64,000 bases of DNA from CAWGLW01 sp963823525 (GTDB lineage Bacteria; Pseudomonadota; Gammaproteobacteria; Steroidobacterales; Steroidobacteraceae). Of the stretch, positions 31,907-40,189 are shown piece after piece. The first letter of the stretch is position 1; each line of letters begins with the position of its first letter. Made by a program: the position numbers and the translations under genes. The stretch covers positions 1-64,000 of the forward strand of contig CAWGLW010000004.1 in assembly GCA_963823525.1 (NCBI GenBank), in the 5' to 3' direction. Below the pieces are notes generated by a model. The model saw only the letters and a program-made list of their open reading frames with translations, was not told where the DNA came from and made no database searches.

Positions 31907-32665
31907 TTGAAAACCGAACTGGACGTACGCGAGTTTCTGCCGCACCCGGGCTCGCTCGAGGGCCGGGTGATCCTGATCACTGGTGCCGGCGGAGCACTGG
32001 GCCGCGCACTGGCAATCCGCAGCGCCGCACTCGGCGCACGGGTCGTCCTCAGCGGTAAGACGGTGCGCAAGCTCGAGGCCGTCTACGATGCGATCGTCGC
32101 CGCCGGTGGGGCGCGTCCGTCGATCGCGCCGCTGGACCTCGAGCGCGCCGATGCCAGCCAGTACTCGGGGCTCGCAGATGCCGTACGCAACGAGTTCGGG
32201 CGGCTCGATGGCCTCGTGCACTGTGCCGGACTCCTCGGCGAGCGCTCGCCGATCGAGCACTACGACGTCATCACCTGGATGCGCGTCATGCACGTCAACG
32301 TAAACGCCGCCTTTATCCTGACCCAGGCGCTGCTTCCTTTGCTGAGGGTGTCGGAGGATGCATCAGTGATCTTCACGACCAGCGGCGTGTCGGTGCATGG
32401 CCGCGCCTTCTGGGGCGCCTATGCCGTATCGAAGTTTGCGCTCGAGGGCCTGATGCAGGTCCTGGCCGACGAGGTCGACACCACGACGGCGATCCGGGTC
32501 AACAGCGTCAATCCCGGGAAAATGCGAACGGCCATGCGTGCGCTTGCCTACCCGGGCGAAGACCCGCAGAGTCTGCCGGAACCCTCCGCGGTGCTCGGAC
32601 CTTTCCTTTACCTGCTGGGCCCGGAGAGCCGCGGCGTCACCGGTCAGCGTTTCGACGCCCAGTAG
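31907..32665 (+). CDS. yciK: Short-chain dehydrogenase/reductase YciK
   Basis: A cytoplasmic Rossmann-fold oxidoreductase of 252 residues. Visible: the cofactor motif ITGAGGALGRALA, the catalytic YAVSK preceded by FTTSGVSVHG, and SVNPGKMRTAMRALAYPGED, which is specific for the YciK group. Its physiological substrate is unknown. A TTG start at 31907 with GGAG 8 bases upstream fits best. It is the last gene of the mtaD-ubiG-gph-rmuC run, as in Pseudomonas (ubiG-mupP-yciK). Its 3' end overlaps the convergent rluB by 29 bases. Confidence 0.93.
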   Translation: MKTELDVREFLPHPGSLEGRVILITGAGGALGRALAIRSAALGARVVLSGKTVRKLEAVYDAIVAAGGARPSIAPLDLERADASQYSGLADAVRNEFGRLDGLVHCAGLLGERSPIEHYDVITWMRVMHVNVNAAFILTQALLPLLRVSEDASVIFTTSGVSVHGRAFWGAYAVSKFALEGLMQVLADEVDTTTAIRVNSVNPGKMRTAMRALAYPGEDPQSLPEPSAVLGPFLYLLGPESRGVTGQRFDAQ

Positions 32666-33473
32666 TCCTGCGGCCCCGGGCAGCCGTGGCGCGCCGGGTC
32701 TTCTTTGCGGCCGGCTTTTTCTTCGCGACCGACGCGTCGTAGCCGGCCATGCCGAGCAGCGCGTCGAGCTCCGGCCCGACCAGGTCGCGGGAGCGGGAGC
32801 GCGGCAGGTCGCGCGGCAGTGTCACCGGGCCCCAGCGAACGAGCAGGACGCGGCTGACCTTGAGGCCGGCCTCATCGAACAGCGCGCGGATTGCACCGCG
32901 CGGGATCGTGCGATCCGCCGCCACCCGAAACCAGACATTGGTGCCGGCGGACTCCAGCGGCTCAACGGCCGATAGCACGACATCCTTGCCTTCGAAGTGC
33001 ATCGCGCGCGGCAATTCCGGAAAAGCGCCTCCGCCGCGGGGCTGGAGCACACGGACCCGGTACTCGACCGGCAATTCGTAACCCTGGCGCGCAACGTTGA
33101 GGGCCAGCGACCCGTCACTGCTCAGAATCAGCAGCCCACCTTCGTCAAATCCGAGCGCGTTGACCGCGACCCAGCGCCCGGCATGCAAACTGGGCAGGCG
33201 TGCCTCGACGCTGGCCCGATCGTCCCCGCCGCGACGGCGCAACATCTCGCCACCGGGCTTGTGATAGACGATGACCCGCAGTGATTGCCGGGCAGAGAGT
33301 TCACGCGACACATCGCGGCCGTCGACCCGAATGCGATCAGAAGGCTTGATCGATTGCCCGATAAGGGCCGGCTGGCCATTGACCAGCACACGCCCCTCGC
33401 GAATCCAGTTCTCGACCTGTCGTCTCGAGCCGATCCCGTGCCTGGCCAGCGCCTTGTGTATGCGCTCTTCCAC
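32637..33473 (-). CDS. RluB-type 23S rRNA pseudouridine synthase homologue without the catalytic motif
   Basis: RluB makes pseudouridine 2605 in 23S rRNA. The 278-residue protein has an N-terminal S4 RNA-binding domain (RIHKALARHGIGSRRQVENW) followed by a pseudouridine-synthase domain. The active-site motif GRLDxxTxGLL, whose aspartate is essential, reads NALGFDEGGLLIL here, so both the arginine and the catalytic aspartate are replaced. I checked this in the DNA at about 33130-33165 and the frame is clean. The C-terminus is a lysine/arginine/alanine-rich tail (KKKPAAKKTRR), common in RluB. It follows scpB by 8 bases as in other proteobacteria. It is either catalytically dead, uses a neighbouring aspartate (FD), or acts only as an RNA-binding factor. 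Confidence 0.85.
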   Translation of the reverse strand: MEERIHKALARHGIGSRRQVENWIREGRVLVNGQPALIGQSIKPSDRIRVDGRDVSRELSARQSLRVIVYHKPGGEMLRRRGGDDRASVEARLPSLHAGRWVAVNALGFDEGGLLILSSDGSLALNVARQGYELPVEYRVRVLQPRGGGAFPELPRAMHFEGKDVVLSAVEPLESAGTNVWFRVAADRTIPRGAIRALFDEAGLKVSRVLLVRWGPVTLPRDLPRSRSRDLVGPELDALLGMAGYDASVAKKKPAAKKTRRATAARGRRTTGRRNADR

Positions 33474-33481
33474 CCGCGCGG

Positions 33482-34273
33482 TCAGCGCTCGCCATCGTCA
33501 GGCGGCGCAGCAACCAGCGTGGGCACACGGGACGCTTCCCGGCCCGCGTCTTCATCGTCGTCCTGCAGATCCTCGTCGTCGATCGCGAGCGGTTCATCGG
33601 CTGACACTTCCCGGTCGCCGGTGGCAAGGCTCTGCGGAGCAGGCTCACTGGCCTCATCCGAATCGGTCGCTCCGTCGAGAGCCGGCAACTCACCGGCGTT
33701 ATCCGCGGATTCCGGAGCCTGCAGATCGAGCTGCACGTTGAGGTCGTCGAGATCGCTCAGCTCGGCCAGCGAGGGCAGGTCTTCGAGACTCTTGAGGCCG
33801 AAGGTGTCCAGGAAATCTTTCGTGGTCCCCAGCAGTTCCGGCCGGCCCGGCACTTCGCGATGTCCCACGACGCGCACCCAGTTGCGCTCCTGCAGGGTCC
33901 GCATGATCGTGGTGCTGACACTTACGCCACGGATCTCCTCAATCTCACCGCGGGTGATCGGTTGCCGGTACGCAATCAACGCCAGCGTCTCGAGCAGCGC
34001 GCGCGAGTATCGGCTCGGCCGCTCCTGCCAGAGGCGCGAGACTGTCTCGGCGTGTCGTGTACGTATCTGCAGACGCCATCCGCTGGCGACCTCACGCAGT
34101 TCGACCGCGCGGTCTTCACAACGACGACCGAGTTCTTCGAGCGCGTCCTGAACCTGCTGAGCGTCGGGGCGCCGTTGTTCATCGAACAACTCCTGGATCT
34201 GCGCGACGCTCACCGGGCGGCCGGCGGCCAGCAGGATTGCTTCAATCTCGTTGGTGTAGGCGATTTCAGTCAT
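33482..34273 (-). CDS. scpB: SMC-Scp complex subunit ScpB
   Basis: A winged-helix partner of ScpA in the chromosome-condensing SMC or MksB-like complex. The 263-residue protein has the family pattern EIEAILLAAGRPVSVAQIQE, SRALLETLALIAYRQPITRG, EEIRGVSVSTTIMRTLQERN and VVGHREVPGRPELLGTTKDF. After about residue 180 an acidic, low-complexity tail of roughly 80 residues follows (EDLQDDDEDAGRE), longer than in Bacillus ScpB. Start ATG 34273 overlaps the scpA stop as ATGA. It is in an operon with trpS, scpA and rluB. Confidence 0.94.
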   Translation of the reverse strand: MTEIAYTNEIEAILLAAGRPVSVAQIQELFDEQRRPDAQQVQDALEELGRRCEDRAVELREVASGWRLQIRTRHAETVSRLWQERPSRYSRALLETLALIAYRQPITRGEIEEIRGVSVSTTIMRTLQERNWVRVVGHREVPGRPELLGTTKDFLDTFGLKSLEDLPSLAELSDLDDLNVQLDLQAPESADNAGELPALDGATDSDEASEPAPQSLATGDREVSADEPLAIDDEDLQDDDEDAGREASRVPTLVAAPPDDGER

Positions 34274-35211
34274 GACTGTGTCCGGTTATCGAATTCGGCC
34301 TCAATAAAATCCTCGGCCCGGTCATTGTCCACCACCAGGGTGACATGACGCGGCGAGCCAGCTCTTACGTGAATCGGTGCAAATGCCTCGGACTGAACGA
34401 TCTCGATAAGGCCTTCGCGCAGCAACTCCAGGATGGCGGAGAACGTCACCGCCACGCCCATGCGTCCTTCTTCGGGGCGGAACAGGTGCGCAAACTCCGT
34501 GAAGGCCTGGCTACGCAGTGCATCGAGTACATCGGACATGCGCTGTCGGACCGAGAGCGGCTCACGATGAACATGGTGATGCGCAAACATCTCGGCGCGA
34601 ACCATCACGTCCTTGAGCGCGGAGAGCATTTCCTGCAGGGTCACGGTCGGCAACACCTTCGGCAGATGAAGCTCCACCACCTCGGCCGATGCCTGGAACG
34701 TGTCGCGCTCGACCCGGGGCAGCGTATCGAGATCCTCGGCCGCCGTTTTGAAACGCTCGTATTCCTGCAGCCGGCGAACCAGGTCCGCGCGCGGGTCGAC
34801 CTCCTCCTCACTCTCGGAGACCGGGCGCGGCAACAGCATCCGCGACTTGATCTCTGCCAGCGTCGCGGCCATGACCAGGTACTCGCCGGCCAGCTCGAGC
34901 TGGAGATCCGTCATCACGTCGATGTATTGCGTGTACTGGCGCGTGATGTCGGCGATCGGGATATTCAGGATGTCGAGATTCTGGCGACGTATCAGATAGA
35001 GCAGCAGATCGAGCGGCCCTTCGAATGCTTCGAGAAAGACCTGCAATGCGTCGGGCGGAATGTACAGATCACGCGGCAACTGCGTGATTGCTTCACCCTG
35101 CACCACCGCGAAGGGCATCTCACCCTGCTGCGAGAGTTCCGCCACCTCCGTCGAAGGGCTCTCGGCGGCCGGGGAGCCGCCCTCGACAAGTCTCAGTTCA
35201 GGCTTGGTCAT
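34270..35211 (-). CDS. scpA: SMC-Scp complex kleisin subunit ScpA
   Basis: The kleisin that bridges SMC heads. The 313-residue protein carries the conserved FEGPLDLLLYLIRRQNLDIL, IADITRQYTQYID, YLVMAATLAEIKSRMLLP and the C-terminal winged helix (AVTFSAILELLREGLIEIVQ). About 50 N-terminal residues precede the kleisin core and are rich in Ser, Glu and Pro. No smc gene lies nearby. The gene starts 9 bases after trpS and overlaps scpB by 4 bases. Confidence 0.94.
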   Translation of the reverse strand: MTKPELRLVEGGSPAAESPSTEVAELSQQGEMPFAVVQGEAITQLPRDLYIPPDALQVFLEAFEGPLDLLLYLIRRQNLDILNIPIADITRQYTQYIDVMTDLQLELAGEYLVMAATLAEIKSRMLLPRPVSESEEEVDPRADLVRRLQEYERFKTAAEDLDTLPRVERDTFQASAEVVELHLPKVLPTVTLQEMLSALKDVMVRAEMFAHHHVHREPLSVRQRMSDVLDALRSQAFTEFAHLFRPEEGRMGVAVTFSAILELLREGLIEIVQSEAFAPIHVRAGSPRHVTLVVDNDRAEDFIEAEFDNRTQS

Positions 35212-35220
35212 TGGCGTGCC

Positions 35221-36420
35221 TCATCGGTATACCAGGCCCATGGCCTGCTTGACGTCGTCGAGGGTCTGGCCGGCGACGTCGCGCGCCTTTGCGCAACCGT
35301 CCGCGATGATGCCCTTGACCAGGTCGGGATTCTCTTCGTACTCATGGGCGCGTTGACGAATCGCGCTGACCTCGGCAACCACACGATCGATGAGCGGCTT
35401 CTTGCACTCGAGACAGCCGATTCCAGCCGTCCGGCAGCCCTGATCCACCCAGGCGCGGGTCTCCTCGCCGGAATAGAGCTTGTGCAGGTCCCAGACCGGG
35501 CATTTCTCCGGGTCACCAGGGTCTGTGCGACGCACCCGAGCGGGGTCGGTCTGCATCGTCTTGAGCTTGTGCGCCACGACATCCGGGTCTTCCCGCAAGC
35601 CAATTGTATTGCCATACGACTTGGACATCTTGCGCCCGTCCAGCCCCGAGACCTTCGGGGTCTTTGTGAGCAACGCCTCAGGCTCGTTCAAAATCGTTCG
35701 CCCCGTGCCCTCGAGATACCCGAGCAGGCGTTCACGATCAGCCACCGTCAGCCTGGAATTACCATCGAGTAACGCGTGGGCTCTCTCCAGCGCGTTCTCC
35801 TGGCCCTGTTCCTGGTAGCCCCGGCGCAGGTCCCGGTAAAGTCTCGCGTTCTTCGAGCCGAGTTGCCTGATCGCGCGCTCGGCCTTGGCCTCGAAATCCC
35901 GCTCGCGGCCATAGAGGTAATTGAAGCGCCGGGCGACCTCACGGGTGATCTCCACGTGCGCCACCTGGTCTTCGCCCACCGGCACGTACATCGGACGGTA
36001 AAGCAGAATATCGGCGCTTTGCAGCAACGGATAACCCAGGAACCCGTATGTCGCGAGGTCGCGTTCCTTGAGCTGCTCCTGCTGATCCTTGTAGCTTGGC
36101 ACGCGCTCGAGCCAGCCCAGCGGAGTAATCATCGACAGCAGCAGGTGCAGCTCTGCGTGCTCCGGCACCCGGGACTGAATGAACATCGTGCACACGGCCG
36201 GATTGAGGCCAGCAGCTAACCAGTCAACGGCCATCTCCCAGGCGTGCTTCTCGATCCCGGTCGTGTCCTCGTAACCGGTGGTCAGCGCGTGATAATCCGC
36301 AATGAAGAAATAGCAGTCGTATTCGTACTGCAATTCCGTCCAGTTCTTCAGCGCGCCGAGATAATTGCCGAGATGAAGGCTGCCAGTGGGCCTCATGCCG
36401 GACAACACGCGACGGGCCAT
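35221..36420 (-). CDS. trpS: Tryptophan--tRNA ligase
   Basis: Charges tRNA-Trp. The 399-residue class I synthetase has a HIGH-type motif in PTGSLHLGNYLGALKNW and KMSKS in GLDGRKMSKSYGNT. It is of the long form found in Pseudomonas and relatives: an insert of roughly 70 residues (YLYGRERDFEAKAERAIRQL onward) separates the usual core from the KMSKS loop, so it exceeds the 334 residues of the E. coli enzyme. The ATG at 36420 gives MARRVLSGMRPTG. Two cysteine pairs (GCRTAGIGCLEC) late in the protein could bind metal. It heads the operon with scpA, scpB and rluB. Confidence 0.95.
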   Translation of the reverse strand: MARRVLSGMRPTGSLHLGNYLGALKNWTELQYEYDCYFFIADYHALTTGYEDTTGIEKHAWEMAVDWLAAGLNPAVCTMFIQSRVPEHAELHLLLSMITPLGWLERVPSYKDQQEQLKERDLATYGFLGYPLLQSADILLYRPMYVPVGEDQVAHVEITREVARRFNYLYGRERDFEAKAERAIRQLGSKNARLYRDLRRGYQEQGQENALERAHALLDGNSRLTVADRERLLGYLEGTGRTILNEPEALLTKTPKVSGLDGRKMSKSYGNTIGLREDPDVVAHKLKTMQTDPARVRRTDPGDPEKCPVWDLHKLYSGEETRAWVDQGCRTAGIGCLECKKPLIDRVVAEVSAIRQRAHEYEENPDLVKGIIADGCAKARDVAGQTLDDVKQAMGLVYR

Positions 36421-36576
36421 GGTAGCAGTAGATGACAAAGTCGACCCTTGAGACCGTTGTTTATAAATCAATCTATTTCAATTACTTGCAGGACATGCCT
36501 AATGCTTTGCTTTAAAAACAGCGTGCCAGCAAGGTGCATTGCTGATGATTATACGCAGCCGACTGGCCGCGCGTCG

Positions 36577-37191
36577 TCATTCAAAAACCGACACGTCACC
36601 CCGCCCATGCCGCACGACGAGCGGTAACGGGCCGGTCAGGTCAATCACGCTGCTCGGTTCAAAGCCCCCGGTGCCACCGTCGATCACCAGGTCGACTTCA
36701 TGCGCGAGGCGCTCGCGGATTTCCTCCGGGTCGGTCAGCGGCGCTTCATCGCCCGGCAGCGTCAGCGTCGAACTCATGATCGGCTCACCGAGCTCAGCGA
36801 GCAGCATTCGTGCAATGGCATTGTCGGGGACGCGGATACCAATCGTCTTTCGCTTCGGATTCTGCAACCGCTTCGGCACCTCGCGGGTCGCCTCCAGGAT
36901 GAAGGTGTAGGGCCCGGGCAGGAACGCCTTGAGTGTCCGGTACTGACTGTTATCCACTCTCGCGTAGCGGGCAATCTCGGAGAGGTCTTTGCACACCAGC
37001 GTGAAGTTATGGGTCTTACCGGCCTCACGGATCCGCCGGATGGCTTCCATCGCCTCCCGGTCGCCGATCAGGCAGCCGAGCGCATAGCTCGAATCCGTCG
37101 GGTAGGCGATCACGCTGCCCCCACGCATCGCCGCGACCGCCTGTCGGACCAGGCGCGGCTGGGGGTTATCCGGGTGGATCGAAAGCAGCAT
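36577..37191 (-). CDS. yciO: YciO-type Sua5/YrdC domain protein
   Basis: A 204-residue member of the Sua5/YciO/YrdC family; YrdC itself makes threonylcarbamoyl-AMP for tRNA t6A, while the YciO branch has unclear function. Visible family features: IHPDNPQPRLVRQAVAAMRG, VIAYPTDSSYALGCLIGD, HNFTLVCKDLSEIARYARVD, LPGPYTFILEATREVPKRLQ and KRKTIGIRVPDN. I chose the ATG at 37191 because AGGA lies five bases upstream and YciO proteins start just before IHPDNPQ. It is divergent from yciB. Confidence 0.92.
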   Translation of the reverse strand: MLLSIHPDNPQPRLVRQAVAAMRGGSVIAYPTDSSYALGCLIGDREAMEAIRRIREAGKTHNFTLVCKDLSEIARYARVDNSQYRTLKAFLPGPYTFILEATREVPKRLQNPKRKTIGIRVPDNAIARMLLAELGEPIMSSTLTLPGDEAPLTDPEEIRERLAHEVDLVIDGGTGGFEPSSVIDLTGPLPLVVRHGRGDVSVFE

Positions 37192-37288
37192 GACCATCCT
37201 GAAATCAGGCGAAACCATCGATTCTACACTCAGCTTGCTATCATATCCGTCCCTGACCCGATGGCCGCACAGCGGCGGCGCCTCACCT

Positions 37289-37834
37289 ATGCAGTTTCTC
37301 CTCGACCTCCTGCCGGTCATCGCGTTTTTTATCGCGTACAAGCTCACCGACATCTACGTGGCCACCGGCGTGCTGATCGTTGGCGTGCTGGCGCAGACGG
37401 CCGTCAGCTGGATTCGCTACCGCAAGGTCAGCGGCATGCTGATGACCTCGGCGATCCTGGTGCTGATTTTTGGCGGTCTCACGCTGCTGATTCACGACGC
37501 GACGTTCATCAAGTGGAAGCCGACTGTCGTCAACTGGCTCTTCGCCGGTGCCTTCCTCGTCAGTCACTTGATGAAGGGGCCGTCGATTCTGCAGCGATTG
37601 ATGGCCGAAAACGTCACCCTCGAGGAGGCCGACTGGGCGCGCCTCAACTACATGTGGATCGCATTCTTCATGCTGGCCGGGGCACTGAACATCTGGGTCG
37701 CATATCACTTTGACGAGGCGACCTGGGTGAACTTCAAGTTATTCGGGCTGATGGGCCTGACTTTCCTTTTTGCCATCGCCCAGGGCTTCTGGATTGCCCG
37801 CAGAAGCGAAACCACCGAGACGAGTGATCACTGA
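37289..37834 (+). CDS. yciB: Septation protein A (YciB/IspZ family)
   Basis: A polytopic inner-membrane protein of 181 residues with about five hydrophobic helices, linked to cell-envelope integrity and septation. Family signatures are FLLDLLPVIAFFIAYKLTDI at the start, RYRKVSGMLMTSAILVLIFG, FIKWKPTVVNWLFAGAFL and LNYMWIAFFMLAGALNIWVA. The ATG at 37289 fits the family start. It leads a plus-strand cluster with yciI, bolA and a peptidyl-prolyl isomerase, the common yciB-yciI-bolA-ppi order in gammaproteobacteria. Confidence 0.95.
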   Translation: MQFLLDLLPVIAFFIAYKLTDIYVATGVLIVGVLAQTAVSWIRYRKVSGMLMTSAILVLIFGGLTLLIHDATFIKWKPTVVNWLFAGAFLVSHLMKGPSILQRLMAENVTLEEADWARLNYMWIAFFMLAGALNIWVAYHFDEATWVNFKLFGLMGLTFLFAIAQGFWIARRSETTETSDH

Positions 37835-37835
37835 G

Positions 37836-38135
37836 ATGCTCTATGCAATCGTCGGCCGGGACGTTGCCGGGTCCCTGCCCTCACGCCAGCGTGTCCGCGC
37901 CGCTCACCTCCTCCGAATCCGGGAACTTGCGGACGCCGGGCGGGTCGTATTGGCCGGCCCCCTGCCGGCGATCGATGCGCCGGACCCGGGCCCGGCCGGT
38001 TTCAGCGGGAGCCTGATCGTGGCTGAATTTGAATCGCTCGATGAAGCCCGCGAGTGGATCGACGCGGACCCTTACGTAACGGAAGGCGTATTCGAGTCTG
38101 TGGAAGTAAAGCCCTTCCTGAAGGTTTTGCCATGA
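37836..38135 (+). CDS. yciI: YciI family protein
   Basis: A 99-residue ferredoxin-like alpha/beta barrel protein of the YCII family. Features: MLYAIVGRDVAGSL, RIRELADAGRVVLAGPLPAI, IVAEFESLDEAREWIDADPY with the conserved His/Asp-type pocket replaced by the usual AxPY sequence. Function is unknown in E. coli. It begins 2 bases after yciB and overlaps bolA by ATGA at 38132. Confidence 0.92.
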   Translation: MLYAIVGRDVAGSLPSRQRVRAAHLLRIRELADAGRVVLAGPLPAIDAPDPGPAGFSGSLIVAEFESLDEAREWIDADPYVTEGVFESVEVKPFLKVLP

Positions 38136-38407
38136 ATGCCGAGCGCGTCGACGAACTGAAAAGACGACTGAGCGATGCGCTTCAACCGACCCGGCTGGAA
38201 GTGTCCGATGACAGCGACAAGCACATCGGCCACGAGGGCGCAGCGGGTGGACTCGGGCACTTCAGCGTGCTGGTGGTCTCCGATCGCTTCGCTGGCTTGT
38301 CGACGATTCGCCGCCACCGACTGATCTACGACATCGTGGGCGACATGATGACGACCGATATCCATGCCTTGTCCATCAAGGCAATGACCCCGAACGAACT
38401 GAGCTGA
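38132..38407 (+). CDS. bolA: BolA family protein
   Basis: A 91-residue protein with the BolA fold. It partners monothiol glutaredoxin in iron-sulfur trafficking and affects morphology. Visible: RRLSDALQPTRLEVSDDSDK, HEGAAGGLGHFSVLVVSDRF, RHRLIYDIVGDMM and IHALSIKAMTPNE. The acidic loop and the HRLIYDIV helix are diagnostic of the BolA group. It is translationally coupled to yciI and followed by a PpiC-type isomerase. Confidence 0.93.
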   Translation: MNAERVDELKRRLSDALQPTRLEVSDDSDKHIGHEGAAGGLGHFSVLVVSDRFAGLSTIRRHRLIYDIVGDMMTTDIHALSIKAMTPNELS

Positions 38408-38446
38408 TTGCAATCTGATTTTTTGTTTCACACGAGAGGCCGACAT

Positions 38447-39283
38447 ATGCGAAAGATTCAACTGCCCCTTCTCCTGGTTGCCGCCGCCGTGGCGACGGCG
38501 GCTTGCACACCTCCCTCCGGGGATTCGGGTTCCGCGGCCTCCACGATCGCGTCCTCGAAGCCGCCGGTCGCGACGATCAACGGCAAGGAGATGAGCGGCG
38601 AACTTTTTGACGTGTTCATTGATGCCGTCACTAACGGACAGCCCGATACGCTCACTGAAGAGCAGAAGAGCCAGGCGCTCGATCAATTGATCAGCATGTG
38701 GCTGGCAGCCGAGGTCTCGGAAAAAGACGGGCTGGCGAACGACCCTGAAGTTCAGGCACGCCTCGGCTTGCTGCGCCTGCAGGTCCTCGCCGAGGCTTCC
38801 ACCTCGAAGCATGCCGAAGAGAACCCGGTAACCGATGAGGAAGTCCGTGCAGAGTTCGACACGCAGGTCGCCGGCATGCCCAAGGAATACAAGGCACGGC
38901 ACATCCTCGTTGACGACGAAGCCGAGGCAGTGGAGATCACCGCCGAACTTGACGCTGGAGCGGATTTCGCGAAGCTGGCCAAAGCAAAATCTAAAGACAA
39001 GGGTAGCGCCGAGAAGGGCGGCGACCTTGGCTGGTTTTCGCCTCAAACCATGGTCGCGCCATTTGCCGAAGCGGTTGTCGTACTTGAGGAAGGCGCCATG
39101 ACCACCGCGCCGGTGCAGAGTGATTTCGGATGGCACATCATTCTGCTCGAGGATGTTCGCGAACCCGAAGCGCCGGATTTCGAACAGGTCAAGCCGCAGG
39201 TTGAGTCCCTGGTTCGTCGCAAGCACTTGCAGGAGTACCTGGACGAGCTTCGCGCAGGCGCAGACATCCAGAAAAAGATTTAG
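38447..39283 (+). CDS. Peptidyl-prolyl cis-trans isomerase lipoprotein (parvulin type)
   Basis: A 278-residue periplasmic foldase anchored by a lipid. The N-terminus is a lipoprotein signal (MRKIQLPLLLVAAAVATAAC, cysteine 20 as the acylated residue). A SurA-like helical region (ELFDVFIDAVTNGQPDTLTE) and a parvulin domain (KARHILVDDEAEAVEITAEL, GGDLGWFSPQTMVAPFAEAV, TAPVQSDFGWHIILLEDVRE) follow. The domain order resembles PrsA/SurA-type chaperones of outer-membrane proteins. The ATG at 38447 follows GAGAGG. It closes the yciB-yciI-bolA cluster and is followed by a terminator. Confidence 0.92.
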   Translation: MRKIQLPLLLVAAAVATAACTPPSGDSGSAASTIASSKPPVATINGKEMSGELFDVFIDAVTNGQPDTLTEEQKSQALDQLISMWLAAEVSEKDGLANDPEVQARLGLLRLQVLAEASTSKHAEENPVTDEEVRAEFDTQVAGMPKEYKARHILVDDEAEAVEITAELDAGADFAKLAKAKSKDKGSAEKGGDLGWFSPQTMVAPFAEAVVVLEEGAMTTAPVQSDFGWHIILLEDVREPEAPDFEQVKPQVESLVRRKHLQEYLDELRAGADIQKKI

Positions 39284-39308
39284 CTGTCAAGCCGATTTTT
39301 TGGCTTCT

Positions 39309-39346
39309 ACGGCCGGCCTTCCTGATGGAGGGTCGGCCGTTTTTTT
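39309..39346 (+). terminator. Rho-independent terminator after the isomerase gene
   Basis: ACGGCCG and CGGCCGT form the outer stem, with GGCCTTCC/GGAGGGTC pairing inside and a short TGAT loop. Seven T's follow. This is the clearest intrinsic terminator in the window and ends the yciB-yciI-bolA-ppiC transcript. Confidence 0.88.
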
Positions 39347-40189
39347 GGAGGCGGGCCAAAACTTGAACTTCATCGACAAACCGGAATCAGTCTGCTTGGT
39401 AACAACTGGGTGGAGGAGCGGCTAAACCTTTGCGCCGATTCTGGACCAGATAAAAAATCATACATTTCATTTATATATCGACTGCAAACCATTTTTTATT
39501 AATTGATTTGGAAGTTACAGATTAGGTACTTGCTCGTCTGGCCTGCCTGGGCTGGATTACGGCGGATAGCTAAAAGTAGTGCGTGAACGCGAGGCGGGCT
39601 CGGTTCTGCTGAAGCAGCCTCGTGCGCCGACAAAAAGTAGGCAAGCAAATTCGCCAGCCGCTCGGCATGGCCGGCTGAGACTAATAGTGCGAGCGTGGGC
39701 GATAGCTTATCTGAACCGCAGGCCAGTTCGACGGCTGGTTTGACCACGGCAAGCCTGATGAATTCGAAGGCACCAAGACGGGGGCGTGACGCCGCATCCA
39801 CCAACTGACTCCTTGCCCGCCGCGTAGCGCCATAAATACGCTGGAGGTGTTGCGGGATAGCGTCTCTTTTCCGCGCAATTGCCCACGTATCGAGGGGCTG
39901 GGCAGGATGATGGCGAAGGAAGTCGAGCGTGCGAGACCCGATCGTCGAAGCTAGCGCAGGCTCCGCGTTGCGATACGATACGTTTAATCACCGAGAGCCG
40001 CGGTGAACATCCGTTCCCTGGCGGCCCCGCGGATCGCGTGCTCAGCGTAGGCCTTGAGGAACTCGGCCGTGATGGAGTCCTTAGGGCCAAGCGGCGCGCA
40101 GATCACGAAACGCCGGGTACCGTTGAACCAAAGTGTCAAAGCGGTCACGAATATTCGACAGGTCCTGCGCCACTCCGCCAGTTACCAGA
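39347..40189. other. Unassigned 840-bp stretch, possible decayed gene on the minus strand
   Basis: No intact recognisable gene. On the minus strand a frame is open from 39987 to the stop at 39499 (about 163 codons: for example TLDFLRHHPAQPLDTWAIAR, YGATRRARSQLVDAASRP, RLGAFEFIRLAVVKPAVELA). It has coding-like composition but no ATG or GTG near its upstream end. In another minus frame a 5' piece reads LGPKDSITAEFLKAYAEHAI and stops at about 39990. The two could be halves of a gene broken by an indel. I cannot match either to a family. The first 150 bases after the terminator are AT-rich and look non-coding. Confidence 0.35.

Noticed and set aside
34345..35772. A 475-codon open frame on the plus strand
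   Set aside because: Lies antisense to scpA and trpS, whose family motifs are clear. Long antisense frames are expected at this GC content.
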